This document shows, piece by piece, positions 25,978-36,263 of a DNA stretch of 64,000 nt. The stretch lies in contig NZ_PPRU01000031.1 in assembly GCF_002902285.1 (NCBI RefSeq), positions 1 to 64,000 on the forward strand, in the 5' to 3' direction. The DNA is from Staphylococcus simulans. GTDB taxonomy: Bacteria; Bacillota; Bacilli; Staphylococcales; Staphylococcaceae. The position numbers and the translations under genes were made by a program. Positions within the stretch are counted from its first letter, which is position 1, and each line of letters begins with the position of its first letter. Under the pieces are notes generated by a model. That model had not been told where the DNA came from and searched no databases. It worked only from the letters and a program-made list of their open reading frames with translations.

Positions 25978-26012
25978 AACCCTCTGAGTATGAAGTTTAT
26001 GCTCAGAGGGTT
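25978..26012. terminator. Bidirectional terminator
   Basis: AACCCTCTGAG / CTCAGAGGGTT stem between convergent genes. Confidence 0.8.
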
Positions 26013-26041
26013 GCTTAATATTATGAGATTAACCACTTGGA

Positions 26042-26788
26042 TTAATCTATTTTATTGAGTTCGTTGATGACATGTTTCATATCATCATGAATGACTAAAT
26101 CTGCGTCACTGTCATAAGGTGTCACATCTTTATTAATGATGACAAGATTTTCACCTTCAAAATTTGAGATTAAACCAGAGGCAGGTTGTACAACGAGTGA
26201 TGAACCTAAGACAACGAGTGTATCGGCTTGTTTGATTTTGCTGATGGCGCTCATAATTGTCATTTGGTCTAACATTTCGCCATATAAGACGATATCTGGT
26301 CTGATTGGACTGCCGTCTTGTTCACTGTTACGTAAATGATGGTCGATGACGTAAGGTTTTGAATACTCATCGTTAGGATTGTTGATGCTGTAGAAGCGGT
26401 TTAAAGTACCGTGTAGCTCATCTACATTTTCACTGCCTGCATCTGAATGCAAACCATCAATATTTTGTGTGATAACACCGAGTGAACGATTTTCTTTTTC
26501 TAACTGTGCAATCCATTCATGCACATTATTCGGTTTTTTATCCGCAAATAATAAATACTCATGACAGAAGTCCATAAAGCCTACAGGATTATCTTGTAAG
26601 TAGTCATGACTTAATAAATATTCCGGAGATAAACCTTTTTCTGCGACAGCTTCATATAAACCGCCGACAGAACGGAAATCTGGAATACCGCTCGCAACAG
26701 AAATACCTGCACCTGTGAAAAAGACGATTTTATTCGAACTGTCAATAATCTCTTTTAATTGCTCAATTTTAGCATTCACACTGATCAC
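26042..26788 (-). CDS. Sir2-family NAD-dependent protein deacylase lacking zinc cysteines
   Basis: 248 aa. NAD-binding motifs are intact: GAGIS (26-30), IPDFRS, TQNIDGLH (107-114), catalytic His126 (ELHGT) and LGSSLVVQPASGL. The zinc ribbon that follows the catalytic His in sirtuins should show two CxxC pairs; here the positions are Ser134/Asn137 and Ser155/Asp158, and there is no replacement Cys nearby. The rest of the small domain (IRPDIVLYGE) is conserved. The fold must be held together without Zn2+, or activity is changed. No macrodomain or lipoylation partner is adjacent. Confidence 0.85.
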   Translation of the reverse strand: MISVNAKIEQLKEIIDSSNKIVFFTGAGISVASGIPDFRSVGGLYEAVAEKGLSPEYLLSHDYLQDNPVGFMDFCHEYLLFADKKPNNVHEWIAQLEKENRSLGVITQNIDGLHSDAGSENVDELHGTLNRFYSINNPNDEYSKPYVIDHHLRNSEQDGSPIRPDIVLYGEMLDQMTIMSAISKIKQADTLVVLGSSLVVQPASGLISNFEGENLVIINKDVTPYDSDADLVIHDDMKHVINELNKID

Positions 26789-27003
26789 TCCATTAATTAT
26801 TCAATACATCTCGTGTATTGATCTACTCATATTAATTCTAAGATTAAGGGGATGTTTAAGCAAGTTTCCATAGTGTGAAAACATAAGCAACTATTAATGT
26901 AAGTATATATTAAGAAATCGTATAAAAAGTGAGTTTCCTCTTTGAATGATAGGTGTAAACTAATATAATGATAACTGTATAGTGATGAGGAAAGGTGAAG
27001 TGA

Positions 27004-28959
27004 ATGAAAAAAGAGAGATACCCTGATTTAAATCATAAAAATAAATTAAGCCATTCATTTAAGTTTTCAAGTGCTGTTGTATTGTTAAGTACGACATTAT
27101 TAAGTTATAACTTAACGTCTGCACCTACTGTGGTTGCGGAAGATCAGACAGATGTCAAAGCTACACAAAATTCCAATACCACAACACTCAAGTCGCGTAT
27201 AGAAGCAGCAAAAAAAGAAATCGATTATATTAAAACAATGAATGACAGTGACAAAACTAAATTCAAAACAGATATCAATAAGGCTGAGCGTGTATCACAA
27301 ATAGACGCAATCTTAAAAGATGTGAAAGAGAAAGAAGCGCAACTTAAAGAAGAGAAAGCAACTTCTGATTTAGAGAAAGATAATAAAACACAATCCAATA
27401 CATCTACTCAAAATGATGAACAATCAGCTTCACTATTAAAAGAAGACGAAAATCGTTCTGAGACACAACCTGAATCTAAACCCACTCAAGGTACTGAAGA
27501 GACTGGTGTGTCAGATCGATTAGAAAAAGTGCGTGAAGATTTAAATCAAGCTTCACAACAAGCACAATCAAGTGATACAAGCACTTCATCACAAGTGGCA
27601 GATGCGCAATTAAATCAGGAAAAAGCCAATCAAAGTATTGATGCATTTATCTCAGATTTAGAAGCACTTTCTCATAAAGTTGATAATGGGAAACTAAATG
27701 ATGGTGAAGCGAACCACTCTGACAATGAGGAAACTAAAGCGAACGAAGAGAATACACAAGCTTCACAAGCATTGAGTACGCTTAGACATGATATTGACCG
27801 TGTGACGACTGCACGAGAAACAACGAAACAAGATTTAGATCAATATGTCCAAAATAAAGAAGCGAATCTGCAAACGTTAGAAAACAGATTAGCTGAACGC
27901 AGCGAAATTTCACAAGATAAAGCACAACAGTTAAAAGATGAAATTGAGAAAACAAAAAGCAGTCTGAAACAACAAGATGCGATTATCTCAGATCATTTAA
28001 AATCAGCGTCTGACAAAAAACAAGCTGTTAAAGATATTATCGGCAGCACGGTAGATGAACAACGTGCACAACAACTTATTGACCGCATTGATACAAAAGG
28101 TAAAACAGATGCGCAAATTGCGAGCCAAGTGTTGAGTCAATTAGACGGACTCGGTTCATTCACAAGTGACAGCTTGCTTCAATCTATGTTTGATAAAGCG
28201 GATGATAAAGAAGCATTAATTCAAACACTGTTATCGACGAAATTTGATAAGAACGAAGCGGCAGATATGGCACGTCAAATTATGGCGAAACGTCCAGATA
28301 GTGCTGAACTCGTTCAACTATTAAAACAACGCTACGGTTCAGATGTTTCAGCGGATGAGATTATCGGCAACGTGATTGACCAAGCACATAATAAACGCCA
28401 AGCGATTGAAACGATTTTAGCCACAAAATTCAATGATGCGAAAGCACGTGCATTGGCGAATGTGATTGCGAAAAAAGACGATGCGAAAGCTGAATTGTTA
28501 AGTGTCCTCAAATCAGGACTTGATCAACCGCTTAACGATTTACTTCAAGCGGACCGTGATATCATGCGATTAAAATCAGATATCCGTCATATCTTTGATC
28601 CGTTAAAAGACACGCCAAGCTTGCTAGGTCAGTCTAACGGTAGTCTACTAGATAAAGGCTTATTAGGTGGTAAATCTGGTTTATTCGGTGGACCAAGTTT
28701 ATTAGACAAGTTAGCGAATGGTGGCAGCGTATTAGATGGTATCCCTGATATTCCGAACCCATCACAAGGTCGCGCATTATCATTAGGCAGTTCATCTGAT
28801 GATTTCTTAAGTGGACTATTTGATGACGAAGGTAACTTTGATTTACCAGCCACAGGTGAAATAGTGAAGAAATCTGCTTTACCATTAGGTGTTGCGTTAA
28901 TTATCATCGGCGGCGGTCTTACATGGTTTGTGAAACGTCGTAAAGCGAAACAATCTTAA
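27004..28959 (+). CDS. sasF: LPXTG wall-anchored helical surface protein, SasF-like
   Basis: 651 aa. It has an N-terminal signal region (FKFSSAVVLLSTTLLSYNL, to about residue 45). An acidic, coiled-coil-rich body to about 340 follows. Then come three tandem helical repeats of about 45-60 aa (DKKQAVKDIIGS..., DKEALIQTLLST..., NKRQAIETILAT...). The sorting signal is LPATG, then a hydrophobic helix and the KRRKAK tail for sortase A. Gene order with the next two genes (GH73/CHAP hydrolase, YhgE/Pip) matches the S. aureus sasF region as I recall it, where SasF is linked to resistance to fatty acids. The orthology is inferred from context and architecture. Confidence 0.7.
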   Translation: MKKERYPDLNHKNKLSHSFKFSSAVVLLSTTLLSYNLTSAPTVVAEDQTDVKATQNSNTTTLKSRIEAAKKEIDYIKTMNDSDKTKFKTDINKAERVSQIDAILKDVKEKEAQLKEEKATSDLEKDNKTQSNTSTQNDEQSASLLKEDENRSETQPESKPTQGTEETGVSDRLEKVREDLNQASQQAQSSDTSTSSQVADAQLNQEKANQSIDAFISDLEALSHKVDNGKLNDGEANHSDNEETKANEENTQASQALSTLRHDIDRVTTARETTKQDLDQYVQNKEANLQTLENRLAERSEISQDKAQQLKDEIEKTKSSLKQQDAIISDHLKSASDKKQAVKDIIGSTVDEQRAQQLIDRIDTKGKTDAQIASQVLSQLDGLGSFTSDSLLQSMFDKADDKEALIQTLLSTKFDKNEAADMARQIMAKRPDSAELVQLLKQRYGSDVSADEIIGNVIDQAHNKRQAIETILATKFNDAKARALANVIAKKDDAKAELLSVLKSGLDQPLNDLLQADRDIMRLKSDIRHIFDPLKDTPSLLGQSNGSLLDKGLLGGKSGLFGGPSLLDKLANGGSVLDGIPDIPNPSQGRALSLGSSSDDFLSGLFDDEGNFDLPATGEIVKKSALPLGVALIIIGGGLTWFVKRRKAKQS

Positions 28960-28985
28960 TCAATTATAATCGAGTTAAAACAAAT

Positions 28986-29035
28986 ACGCTCCATTCAAAA
29001 CCAATTTCTTGGTTCTTTGAATGGAGCGTTACTTT
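28986..29035. terminator. Bidirectional terminator after sasF
   Basis: ACGCTCCATTCAAA / TTTGAATGGAGCGT stem with a further inner CCAA/TTGG pairing between convergent genes. Confidence 0.8.
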
Positions 29036-29039
29036 TGTA

Positions 29040-31241
29040 TTATTTATCTTGTCCTTCAATATAACTTAATTCTGAAGCATCCTCTGCGTCGATTGTTCTA
29101 TATGAAATCACACCTAAACCTTGAACGTTAGATTCAGAAATCACAATTGAACCATCACTGTTTACTTTTTCTACGAAAGCAACATGACCATAGATACTGT
29201 CTGCACCTTGTTGGCCAGCCTCAAAGACTACTGCAGTATGTGCTTTAGGTGTAGAAGAGACGTGGTAACCTTTACGTTCTGCACGGTTATTCCAATTACG
29301 TGCGTCACCTAAATCACCGCTGATCGTTTTGTTGAATTGCGGCATACGGTTGTAGACATACCATGTACATTGACCGTGTGGATAAGGCATATTGTCTGTA
29401 GTTTCCGCAAACGGTTTGAAGTCGCCTTCATGATCTTCATCGCTTGGTTGATAGTCTGCAAGGTCTGGCATTGTTTGCTTATCAAAGCGCGTTAAATCAT
29501 AATGCTTAATCAAACTATTTAATTTATCTGCGTAGCGTGTATCTGTCGCATACGTACGTGATAAATGTCTTGTCGCATCACGATACGTGGCTGCTTCACT
29601 TTTCCAAGTCGGTTGATAAATTGTTGGATTGCCGTCGATACCGTTTTTGATTAAGTCTGCATAATCTTCAAGCGATTCTTTTTCACTTGGGTAACTGCGG
29701 AAGGCGGCTGAAATTTGATACATACTGCTTCCACTGTCTTCCAATGTATTGAAGTTTGCGGAATGCCCTTTATAAGCCCCTTTAATTCCGAACAAATTAT
29801 AGTGCGGTGCACGCGCTAATGTACTGTTGCCTGAATCAGATTCTAAAATTGCTTGCGCAATCATCACAGAGGCATAGATATCTTCATCTTGGCCAACGTC
29901 ATGGGCATCTTTCGCAATCGTTTTAATAAAGTCTCGTGTGTCTGTATTTTCAGCTACTGCGATGTCACCAGATTCACTACTATCTCTTGAGAGATTTGGT
30001 AATAATTCAAATGTCGCAGTTGTTCTGATATCTGAACGGTTTAGACCATCTTCAAAAGATTGTGCTGGTTTTTTCTTATTTTCCAATTGTGCTTTTGAAG
30101 GTAATTGTGGGTTAGAAGCATTGCTTGTGTCGTTCTGATTCGATTCTTGTTTGGATGTATCTTCAGATGATTGATTAGATTTGTTGTCATTTTGTTTTTG
30201 TGCGTCATAATCTGCTTTATTTTGTTTCGCGTCTTCACTGTATTGATCCAAAATAGATTCTAAGACACGGTCATCTGCTTTAGAAGATGTGTCATCTGTA
30301 TCCTCTTTAGATTCTGTTTGTGTTGAATCAGCTGTGTTTTGATTATCAGCTGTATCTTCATTGTTTGAATTTGTTTCTGTTTCTTTAGGTTGTGTCGTTT
30401 GATTAGCGTCATCAGCTTGTTTTGGTTGTGTTGAGTCTTTGTTTTCTGTTGGTTGTTCAGTTTCTTCTTGATTATTGTTTGTGACATTGTTGCTGGCTTC
30501 ATCTAGTTTATTAAAGATATCTTCGTCATCTTGAGAAGCTTCAGGTGTTGTATTTGAAGATGTGTCAGATGACTGTTCTTGGTTAGAAGGTGTATCTTCT
30601 TTAGGTGTTGTTTCGTTTGATGTAGTTGTACTGTCTTCTGATTGTTTGTCTGTTTCAATTGGTGTTTCTTCAGACGGTGTTTTTGTTTGTGGCTGACCTT
30701 GATAATAGGTTTCATTTTTATTGTCTAAAGCTTGTTCATTGCTAGCGTTAGAGTCGCTTGTCTCTTGATTGGTATCCGTAGTTTCAGAACGGTTTGAATA
30801 ACTTGGGAAGAGACGGTTGAATAGGCTTTCGAAGCGGCTAGATGAATCTCGCTTCGGTGTAGATTTGAAGAAGTCTAATGTATGTGCGTCATAATCTGAT
30901 TCAACCTCATTTCGTGTTGTGTTATCTGAAGGTGTTGAAGATGTATCTTTTGATTGTGTATTTGTTTCAGACTCTGACTCAACGTCATCTTTCTCATCTG
31001 ATTTTAGAGATGTGTCTGAATCAGATGATTGCGTTTTGGATGCTTTATGTGGTTTAGATGTTTCTTTTTGATTTTCTTGTGTGTCCTGTTTAGTGTTTGA
31101 GGCACGGTCTGAAGATGATGCATCAGACTGTGAAGGTGCCGTGACTTTATCTGTTGTTTCTGCTTGTACATCACTTAAAGGGAAGGATGGAACTAACAAT
31201 GAAGTAGAAAGCATACAGACCAATAATTTTTGTTTCTTCAT
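29040..31241 (-). CDS. Secreted murein hydrolase with GH73 glucosaminidase and CHAP domains
   Basis: 733 aa. The start at 31241 (MKKQKLLVCMLSTSLLVPSF) is chosen because GAGAGG lies 7 bases before it and a proper signal peptide follows. Residues about 30-430 are a disordered Ser/Asp/Thr/Gln/Glu linker. A GH73 lysozyme-like domain follows (ILESDSGNSTLARAPHYNLFGIKG, then DLIKNGIDGN and TRYADKLNSLI). The C-terminus is a CHAP amidase domain with catalytic Cys in YPHGQCTWYVYNR and His in YGHVAFVEKV. It cleaves peptidoglycan glycan and stem-peptide bonds. It lies tail-to-tail with sasF, as in the S. aureus neighbourhood. Confidence 0.88.
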   Translation of the reverse strand: MKKQKLLVCMLSTSLLVPSFPLSDVQAETTDKVTAPSQSDASSSDRASNTKQDTQENQKETSKPHKASKTQSSDSDTSLKSDEKDDVESESETNTQSKDTSSTPSDNTTRNEVESDYDAHTLDFFKSTPKRDSSSRFESLFNRLFPSYSNRSETTDTNQETSDSNASNEQALDNKNETYYQGQPQTKTPSEETPIETDKQSEDSTTTSNETTPKEDTPSNQEQSSDTSSNTTPEASQDDEDIFNKLDEASNNVTNNNQEETEQPTENKDSTQPKQADDANQTTQPKETETNSNNEDTADNQNTADSTQTESKEDTDDTSSKADDRVLESILDQYSEDAKQNKADYDAQKQNDNKSNQSSEDTSKQESNQNDTSNASNPQLPSKAQLENKKKPAQSFEDGLNRSDIRTTATFELLPNLSRDSSESGDIAVAENTDTRDFIKTIAKDAHDVGQDEDIYASVMIAQAILESDSGNSTLARAPHYNLFGIKGAYKGHSANFNTLEDSGSSMYQISAAFRSYPSEKESLEDYADLIKNGIDGNPTIYQPTWKSEAATYRDATRHLSRTYATDTRYADKLNSLIKHYDLTRFDKQTMPDLADYQPSDEDHEGDFKPFAETTDNMPYPHGQCTWYVYNRMPQFNKTISGDLGDARNWNNRAERKGYHVSSTPKAHTAVVFEAGQQGADSIYGHVAFVEKVNSDGSIVISESNVQGLGVISYRTIDAEDASELSYIEGQDK

Positions 31242-31459
31242 GGAAATACCTCTCTTAAAATATATTAGTTTACTGTGTACAAACGGATGTTTGACTTGGT
31301 ACACTAAAAGCAGTATTATGACTAGTTGTTGAAAGTTGTTAACTTTTAAAGAGTGACCCTACTAATGAGGCCATTATATCAATTTATTCAAGAGAAACAA
31401 ACAGTAATTTGAAATTAATGTGAAACCAAAATAGATATAAAAATTTTAGAGGTGTACAA

Positions 31460-34297
31460 ATGAAGAACGCGATACAGCTGTTCCTGATGGATTTAAAGAA
31501 AATTATCAAGCACCCGTCCGTTTTAGTGATTTTAGGCGGAATAGCCATATTGCCGTCCTTTTACGCATGGTTCAACTTAGATGCGACTTGGGATCCTTAC
31601 GGTAATACCAAAAATATTAAAATCGCAGTCGTCAATGAAGATAAAGGCGATAAAGTCCGAGGCAAACAAATCAATGTCGGGGACACTATTGTCGATAACT
31701 TGAAAAAAGATGACCACTTTGACTGGGAGTTTGTCAGTCGGAAAAAAGCAGACCATGATTTGAAAATGGGTAAATATTACGCCGCCATGTACATACCAGA
31801 CAAGTTTACACATGAAATTACTGGCACACTGAGAAAAGACCCGCAACAAGCGAACGTTGAATACAAAGTGAACCAGAAATTAAACGCGATTGCGCCGAAA
31901 ATGACAGATGCGGGAACGAGTGCAATTGTTCAAAAAGCGAATGAACAGTTTAATGAAACAGTGACAAAAGCATTGTTAGATGAAGCCAATCGTTTGGGTG
32001 TGAAACTTGAGGAAGAAATACCAACGATTAATAAAATTCAAAAAGCAGTGAAGACTGCGAATGATTCAGTACCGAAAATTAATGAGTTCGCGAAAAAGAT
32101 TCTGTATCTTGACCAAAACCAAGATCAATTAGATGAATACGCAGATAAATTCCGAGGTTTAAATCAATATAAAGGAGATATCTTAGACGCGCAGGATAAA
32201 TTAAACGCAGTGAATTCAGCCATTCCAGCATTGAATGAACGTGCAAAGTTAATCTTAGCGTTAAATGAATATTTACCGAATATAGAGCGTGCCTTAGATG
32301 TCGCTTCAAATGATGTACCGCAAGCTTTCCCACGTATTAATCGTGGTGTAGACATCGCAAGTAATGGTGTCACAGCTGGCAAACAAGGTTTAAATGAAGC
32401 ACAAGGTTACTTATCAGCGGTAAAACAACGTGTAGGCAGTTACCAACAAGTGATTGATAACGCACAAGAAGTCGATCAAAATGTGCAAAATGAATTAAAC
32501 CGTAGAGCACAAACTGCACCACAAAGTACAACAAATAATGGACGTTTCTCTGGCATACGTACTTCACAAATGAGTACTAATGGTGAGAATTCAAATAACA
32601 CGGATACGATTAATCCAAATGATGCGAATGCGATGGAGTCTTCATTATCAAAAGCACTCTTATCACTTTCTCAACAAACAGAACAACAATCAGAAGCGAG
32701 CCAACAAGATTTAGCAGCGCTAGAAGAAGTAACTTATGGTATTTTAGCGTCTGACAAACCTCAAGAATTTGAAAGTACGTTAGATAACTTGATTGAACGT
32801 CTGCAAGTGACAAGCAAGACCAACCAACAACTGATTGATATCTTGTCTGAACTAGAAAATCGTGAACATGTTGACTTATCTAAAGAAATTCAAACACTAG
32901 AAGCAGCAAATAACAGAGTCAATCATGTGATTAAGCTCCAAAATCAATTGAGAGATGCCTTGAAACAAGGTAGTTCTGGTAAAGCTGAAGCAGTAAAATT
33001 ATTAAAAGAAATTCCGAATGTTAATGATGCATTAAGTGATTTAAGAAACTATATTAAATCAGACTTGAATCAACGCTTAATCAATGTGTCACAAGACATT
33101 ATGTCTGTCTTGAATACAGGAGAGGCAAAACTTTCTACCGTTCAATCTAAGCTGAATACGATTCAACAAGTGATTGATGAAGGCCAATCTATTTTAGATG
33201 TTGCAGGTGATCGTATTGAGACAATCCAAAGTGTCTTACCGCAATTAGAACAACGTTACTTAAATGCGGTAGCGACTGCACAACGTTATTATCCGCAGTT
33301 TAAACAAGGTGTGGAACGTGCTGCATCATTCGTGAGAAATGACTTGCCTGGTCTAGAACAACAACTTGCGGACACTACCGCAACTGTTAATGCGAATCTG
33401 CCGACACTGTTTGATCGTTATGACCGTATTGTGCAATTGTTAAATGAAAATCAACCACAAGCGAAAGAAGATTTGCATAAGTTAGCTGAATTTATCAGAA
33501 ACGACTTGCCGGATCTTGAGAAAGATTTAGCGAAAGCTAATAAGCTCTTTGATGAAGTGGAAGATGATGACGCAGTAGATAAGTTAGTGGATTTACTGAA
33601 AAATGACTTGAAGAAACAAGCAGATGTCATTGCGAATCCGATTAAGATTCATGAAAAAGATATCTTCCCAGTCAAAGACTACGGTTCAGCAAGTACACCA
33701 TTCTACACAGCATTGTCTATTTGGGTTGGTGCGTTATTGATGGTGAGCTTATTGACGACAGATAATAAGCATGTTGCGGACTTGCCGGGTATTACTACTA
33801 GAGAAACTTACTTAGGAAAACTTGGTCTGTTTTATATTATCGGTATTCTTCAATCGTTAATTGTCTCTATTGGAGATATTGTGATTTTGAAAGCCCAAGT
33901 TGAACATGTGGCGTGGTTTATCGGGTTATCTGTGATTATTTCACTCGTCTTTGTGACGATTGTTTATACACTGGTATCATTACTTGGAAACCCTGGTAAA
34001 GCCTTAGCGATTATCTTGTTAGTCCTACAAATCGCAGGTGGGGGCGGTACGTTCCCAATTGAAGTTACACCGCATTTCTTCCAAGCGATTCATCCATACT
34101 TGCCGTTTGCGTATGCGATTGATGTGATGAGAGAAGCGGTCGGTGGCTTTGTGCCTGAAATTTTAACCAAAAAACTAGTGATTCTTCTGATCTTCGGCAT
34201 CGCATTCTTTATTATCGGTATTATCTTTAAACCAATCACAGATCCGATTATGAGAAAAGTGTCAGAAAAAGCAGAAGAAAGTGATGTCTTAGAATAA
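31460..34297 (+). CDS. YhgE/Pip-family membrane protein
   Basis: 945 aa. An N-terminal membrane helix (about 15-37) is followed by the hallmark ILPSFYAWFNLDATWDPYGNT. A very long extracellular coiled-coil and helical stalk (about 60-720) contains many Leu-heptads and repeated ANDxxP/NDLP units. The C-terminus has a set of about six membrane helices (about 745-930) with an ABC-2-like permease character. Relatives include the phage infection protein Pip of Lactococcus and EsaA of type VII secretion; here no ess genes are present. Likely a cell-surface membrane protein, with phage-receptor function only an analogy. Confidence 0.85.
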   Translation: MKNAIQLFLMDLKKIIKHPSVLVILGGIAILPSFYAWFNLDATWDPYGNTKNIKIAVVNEDKGDKVRGKQINVGDTIVDNLKKDDHFDWEFVSRKKADHDLKMGKYYAAMYIPDKFTHEITGTLRKDPQQANVEYKVNQKLNAIAPKMTDAGTSAIVQKANEQFNETVTKALLDEANRLGVKLEEEIPTINKIQKAVKTANDSVPKINEFAKKILYLDQNQDQLDEYADKFRGLNQYKGDILDAQDKLNAVNSAIPALNERAKLILALNEYLPNIERALDVASNDVPQAFPRINRGVDIASNGVTAGKQGLNEAQGYLSAVKQRVGSYQQVIDNAQEVDQNVQNELNRRAQTAPQSTTNNGRFSGIRTSQMSTNGENSNNTDTINPNDANAMESSLSKALLSLSQQTEQQSEASQQDLAALEEVTYGILASDKPQEFESTLDNLIERLQVTSKTNQQLIDILSELENREHVDLSKEIQTLEAANNRVNHVIKLQNQLRDALKQGSSGKAEAVKLLKEIPNVNDALSDLRNYIKSDLNQRLINVSQDIMSVLNTGEAKLSTVQSKLNTIQQVIDEGQSILDVAGDRIETIQSVLPQLEQRYLNAVATAQRYYPQFKQGVERAASFVRNDLPGLEQQLADTTATVNANLPTLFDRYDRIVQLLNENQPQAKEDLHKLAEFIRNDLPDLEKDLAKANKLFDEVEDDDAVDKLVDLLKNDLKKQADVIANPIKIHEKDIFPVKDYGSASTPFYTALSIWVGALLMVSLLTTDNKHVADLPGITTRETYLGKLGLFYIIGILQSLIVSIGDIVILKAQVEHVAWFIGLSVIISLVFVTIVYTLVSLLGNPGKALAIILLVLQIAGGGGTFPIEVTPHFFQAIHPYLPFAYAIDVMREAVGGFVPEILTKKLVILLIFGIAFFIIGIIFKPITDPIMRKVSEKAEESDVLE

Positions 34298-34324
34298 GAT
34301 AAAACAACATACACACGGTAAATA

Positions 34325-34362
34325 GGAGACTTGAAGTCAGCTTTGATTTCAGGTCTCTTTTT
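34325..34362 (+). terminator. Terminator after the YhgE/Pip gene
   Basis: GAGACTTGAA...TTTCAGGTCTC stem followed by T5. Confidence 0.75.
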
Positions 34363-34489
34363 ATACTTTTGTTTATCTTAAAGAACGCAACACTTTATAT
34401 CAATTAACAAATTATTTACTTAAAATTAATTTGAGATATTCAATTGGTTGTGGGTATAATGACCCTAACAAATAAAGGGGAGGCATACG

Positions 34490-35011
34490 ATGGAGAATCA
34501 ATCGAATCAAATTATTGAAAGCTATAAACAATTTTGGATTCGCTTTTTAGATGTGAATGGACGTTCAGATCGAGCGGATTATTGGCATCCATTTTGGATT
34601 AACTTTTTAATTTCAACTGTGTTAGGGGCACTTTCAGGAGGTTTATTAAGCAGTATCTTTGGCATTGCGATTATAATCCCATCTTTCACTGTGATGGTTA
34701 GACGTTTACATGATACAAACCGTACAATGTTATTTGCGATTATTTCATATATCAGCGGTTTTATCGCTTCAGTTGGAACACTTGTTTTCTTCTTTGGCGT
34801 TGTCTTGGCAGCGAATGCGAGCGAAGGTTGGGTACTAGGTGCCACAGCATTCGCAGGTGTCTTCGGTATTGTGGTTGCTGGTTTAGTTACACTTTATATT
34901 ATCTACTTATTGGTACTGCCAGGGGACAAAGCACCGAATAATTACGGTGATGGCGGCAGTAGTAAAGCTGTTTCAAATAATCCATTAGCACAAGATGCAG
35001 AAGTTGAATAA
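34490..35011 (+). CDS. DUF805 membrane protein
   Basis: 173 aa, about four membrane helices. Family motifs are FLDVNGRSDRADYWHPFW near the start, VMVRRLHDTNRT in the middle and LVLPGDKAPNNYGD near the end. DUF805 proteins are small inner-membrane proteins of unknown function. It has its own upstream region with a GGGGAGG ribosome-binding site and a downstream terminator, so it is a single-gene unit. Confidence 0.88.
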   Translation: MENQSNQIIESYKQFWIRFLDVNGRSDRADYWHPFWINFLISTVLGALSGGLLSSIFGIAIIIPSFTVMVRRLHDTNRTMLFAIISYISGFIASVGTLVFFFGVVLAANASEGWVLGATAFAGVFGIVVAGLVTLYIIYLLVLPGDKAPNNYGDGGSSKAVSNNPLAQDAEVE

Positions 35012-35050
35012 CAAACGATTAATTTGAATATATTTATTGAACAAAAACTA

Positions 35051-35096
35051 AGAAGCTCTGAAGGATATCAGTAATTAGATTTCCTTCAGAGCTTCT
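35051..35096. terminator. Bidirectional terminator
   Basis: AGAAGCTCTGAAGGA / TCCTTCAGAGCTTCT stem between convergent genes. Confidence 0.8.
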
Positions 35097-35147
35097 ATCT
35101 ATTTTCAATCAAGTGTTATTTAAACTAGTTGTGTTTTAAGATTATGA

Positions 35148-36158
35148 TTAATGGCGTAAATCAATAACCATACGGCCGTTGATTTTACCTTCTTCCATTT
35201 CTTTGAAGATATCTTGAACATCTTCCATTGGACGTAATTGTGTTTTTGGCACGACTAGACCTTCAGCACCAAATTGGAAAGCTTCTTTTAAGTCTTCACG
35301 TGTACCTACTAGTGAACCTACAACACGAATACCGTCTAATACCAAACGTGGAATTGATAAGTCCATAGATTCTGTTGGTAAGCCGACTGCGACTACAGTA
35401 CCGCCAGCACGTACAGATTCAACAGCTGCGTTGAAGGCTTGTTTAGCAACCGCTGTAACAACTGCCGCATGTGCACCGTCTACATGTTCTTGAATGTATT
35501 TTGCGACATCCACTTCTTTAGGGTTTAAAGTAACATCTGCATCGTATTGTTTCGCAAATTCAAGTTGACTGTCATTGATATCGACTGCGATAACTTTCGC
35601 ATTAAATACTTTTTTGGCATATTGCAAAGCTAAGTTTCCAAGTCCACCTAAACCGAATAAGACAAGCCATTCACCAGCACGTACGCCTGATTCTTTAATC
35701 GCTTTGTATGTTGTGACACCTGCACATGTGATACTGCTGGCAGCTTCTGATGATAAACCATCTGGAACTTTAACAGAATAGTCTGCAGTAACGATACATT
35801 CTTGTGCCATACCGCCATCTACAGAATAACCAGCGTTTTTAACTTCACGACATAGTGTTTCACGACCTGTAGTACAATATTCACAGTGGCCGCATCCTTC
35901 AAAGAACCATGCCACACTTGCACGATCTCCTACTTTTAAGCTTGTAACACCTTCAGCGACTTCTTTTACAATACCGATACCTTCATGACCTAAAATAGTG
36001 CCAGTTACATCGCCAAAATCAGCATGGGCAACATGTAAGTCTGTATGACAGACACCACAACATTCCATGTCTAATAATGCTTCGCCGTATTTCAAAGGGC
36101 GTAATGTTCTCTCAGTAACTTGGGGTTGATGATCTTTACCTACTACAATTGCTTTCAT
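35148..36158 (-). CDS. adhP: Zinc-dependent alcohol dehydrogenase
   Basis: 336 aa medium-chain dehydrogenase. The catalytic zinc site is CGVCHTDLH and GHEGIG; the structural zinc lobe is [15 protein letters not shown] with four Cys; the NAD-binding motif is [11 protein letters not shown]. It interconverts ethanol-type alcohols and aldehydes in fermentation. A monocistronic gene with an AGGAGG-like ribosome-binding site. No Rex palindrome is visible in its upstream region, unlike the hydroxyacid dehydrogenase at 22 kb. The symbol follows the E. coli/staphylococcal AdhP/AdhA type. Confidence 0.88.
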   Translation of the reverse strand: MKAIVVGKDHQPQVTERTLRPLKYGEALLDMECCGVCHTDLHVAHADFGDVTGTILGHEGIGIVKEVAEGVTSLKVGDRASVAWFFEGCGHCEYCTTGRETLCREVKNAGYSVDGGMAQECIVTADYSVKVPDGLSSEAASSITCAGVTTYKAIKESGVRAGEWLVLFGLGGLGNLALQYAKKVFNAKVIAVDINDSQLEFAKQYDADVTLNPKEVDVAKYIQEHVDGAHAAVVTAVAKQAFNAAVESVRAGGTVVAVGLPTESMDLSIPRLVLDGIRVVGSLVGTREDLKEAFQFGAEGLVVPKTQLRPMEDVQDIFKEMEEGKINGRMVIDLRH

Positions 36159-36263
36159 TTAGAAAACCTCCTTACTTAATCAATACTATTATATTAATAT
36201 TGAGAGCAATAAGGTTATCGTAAATAAGGCTAATTTAGTAACTTTTATATAAGTATTTAAGCG

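Noticed and set aside
30041-30715. Three Lys/Gln/Asn/His-rich minus frames
   Set aside because: Shifted readings of the low-complexity linker of the GH73/CHAP hydrolase.
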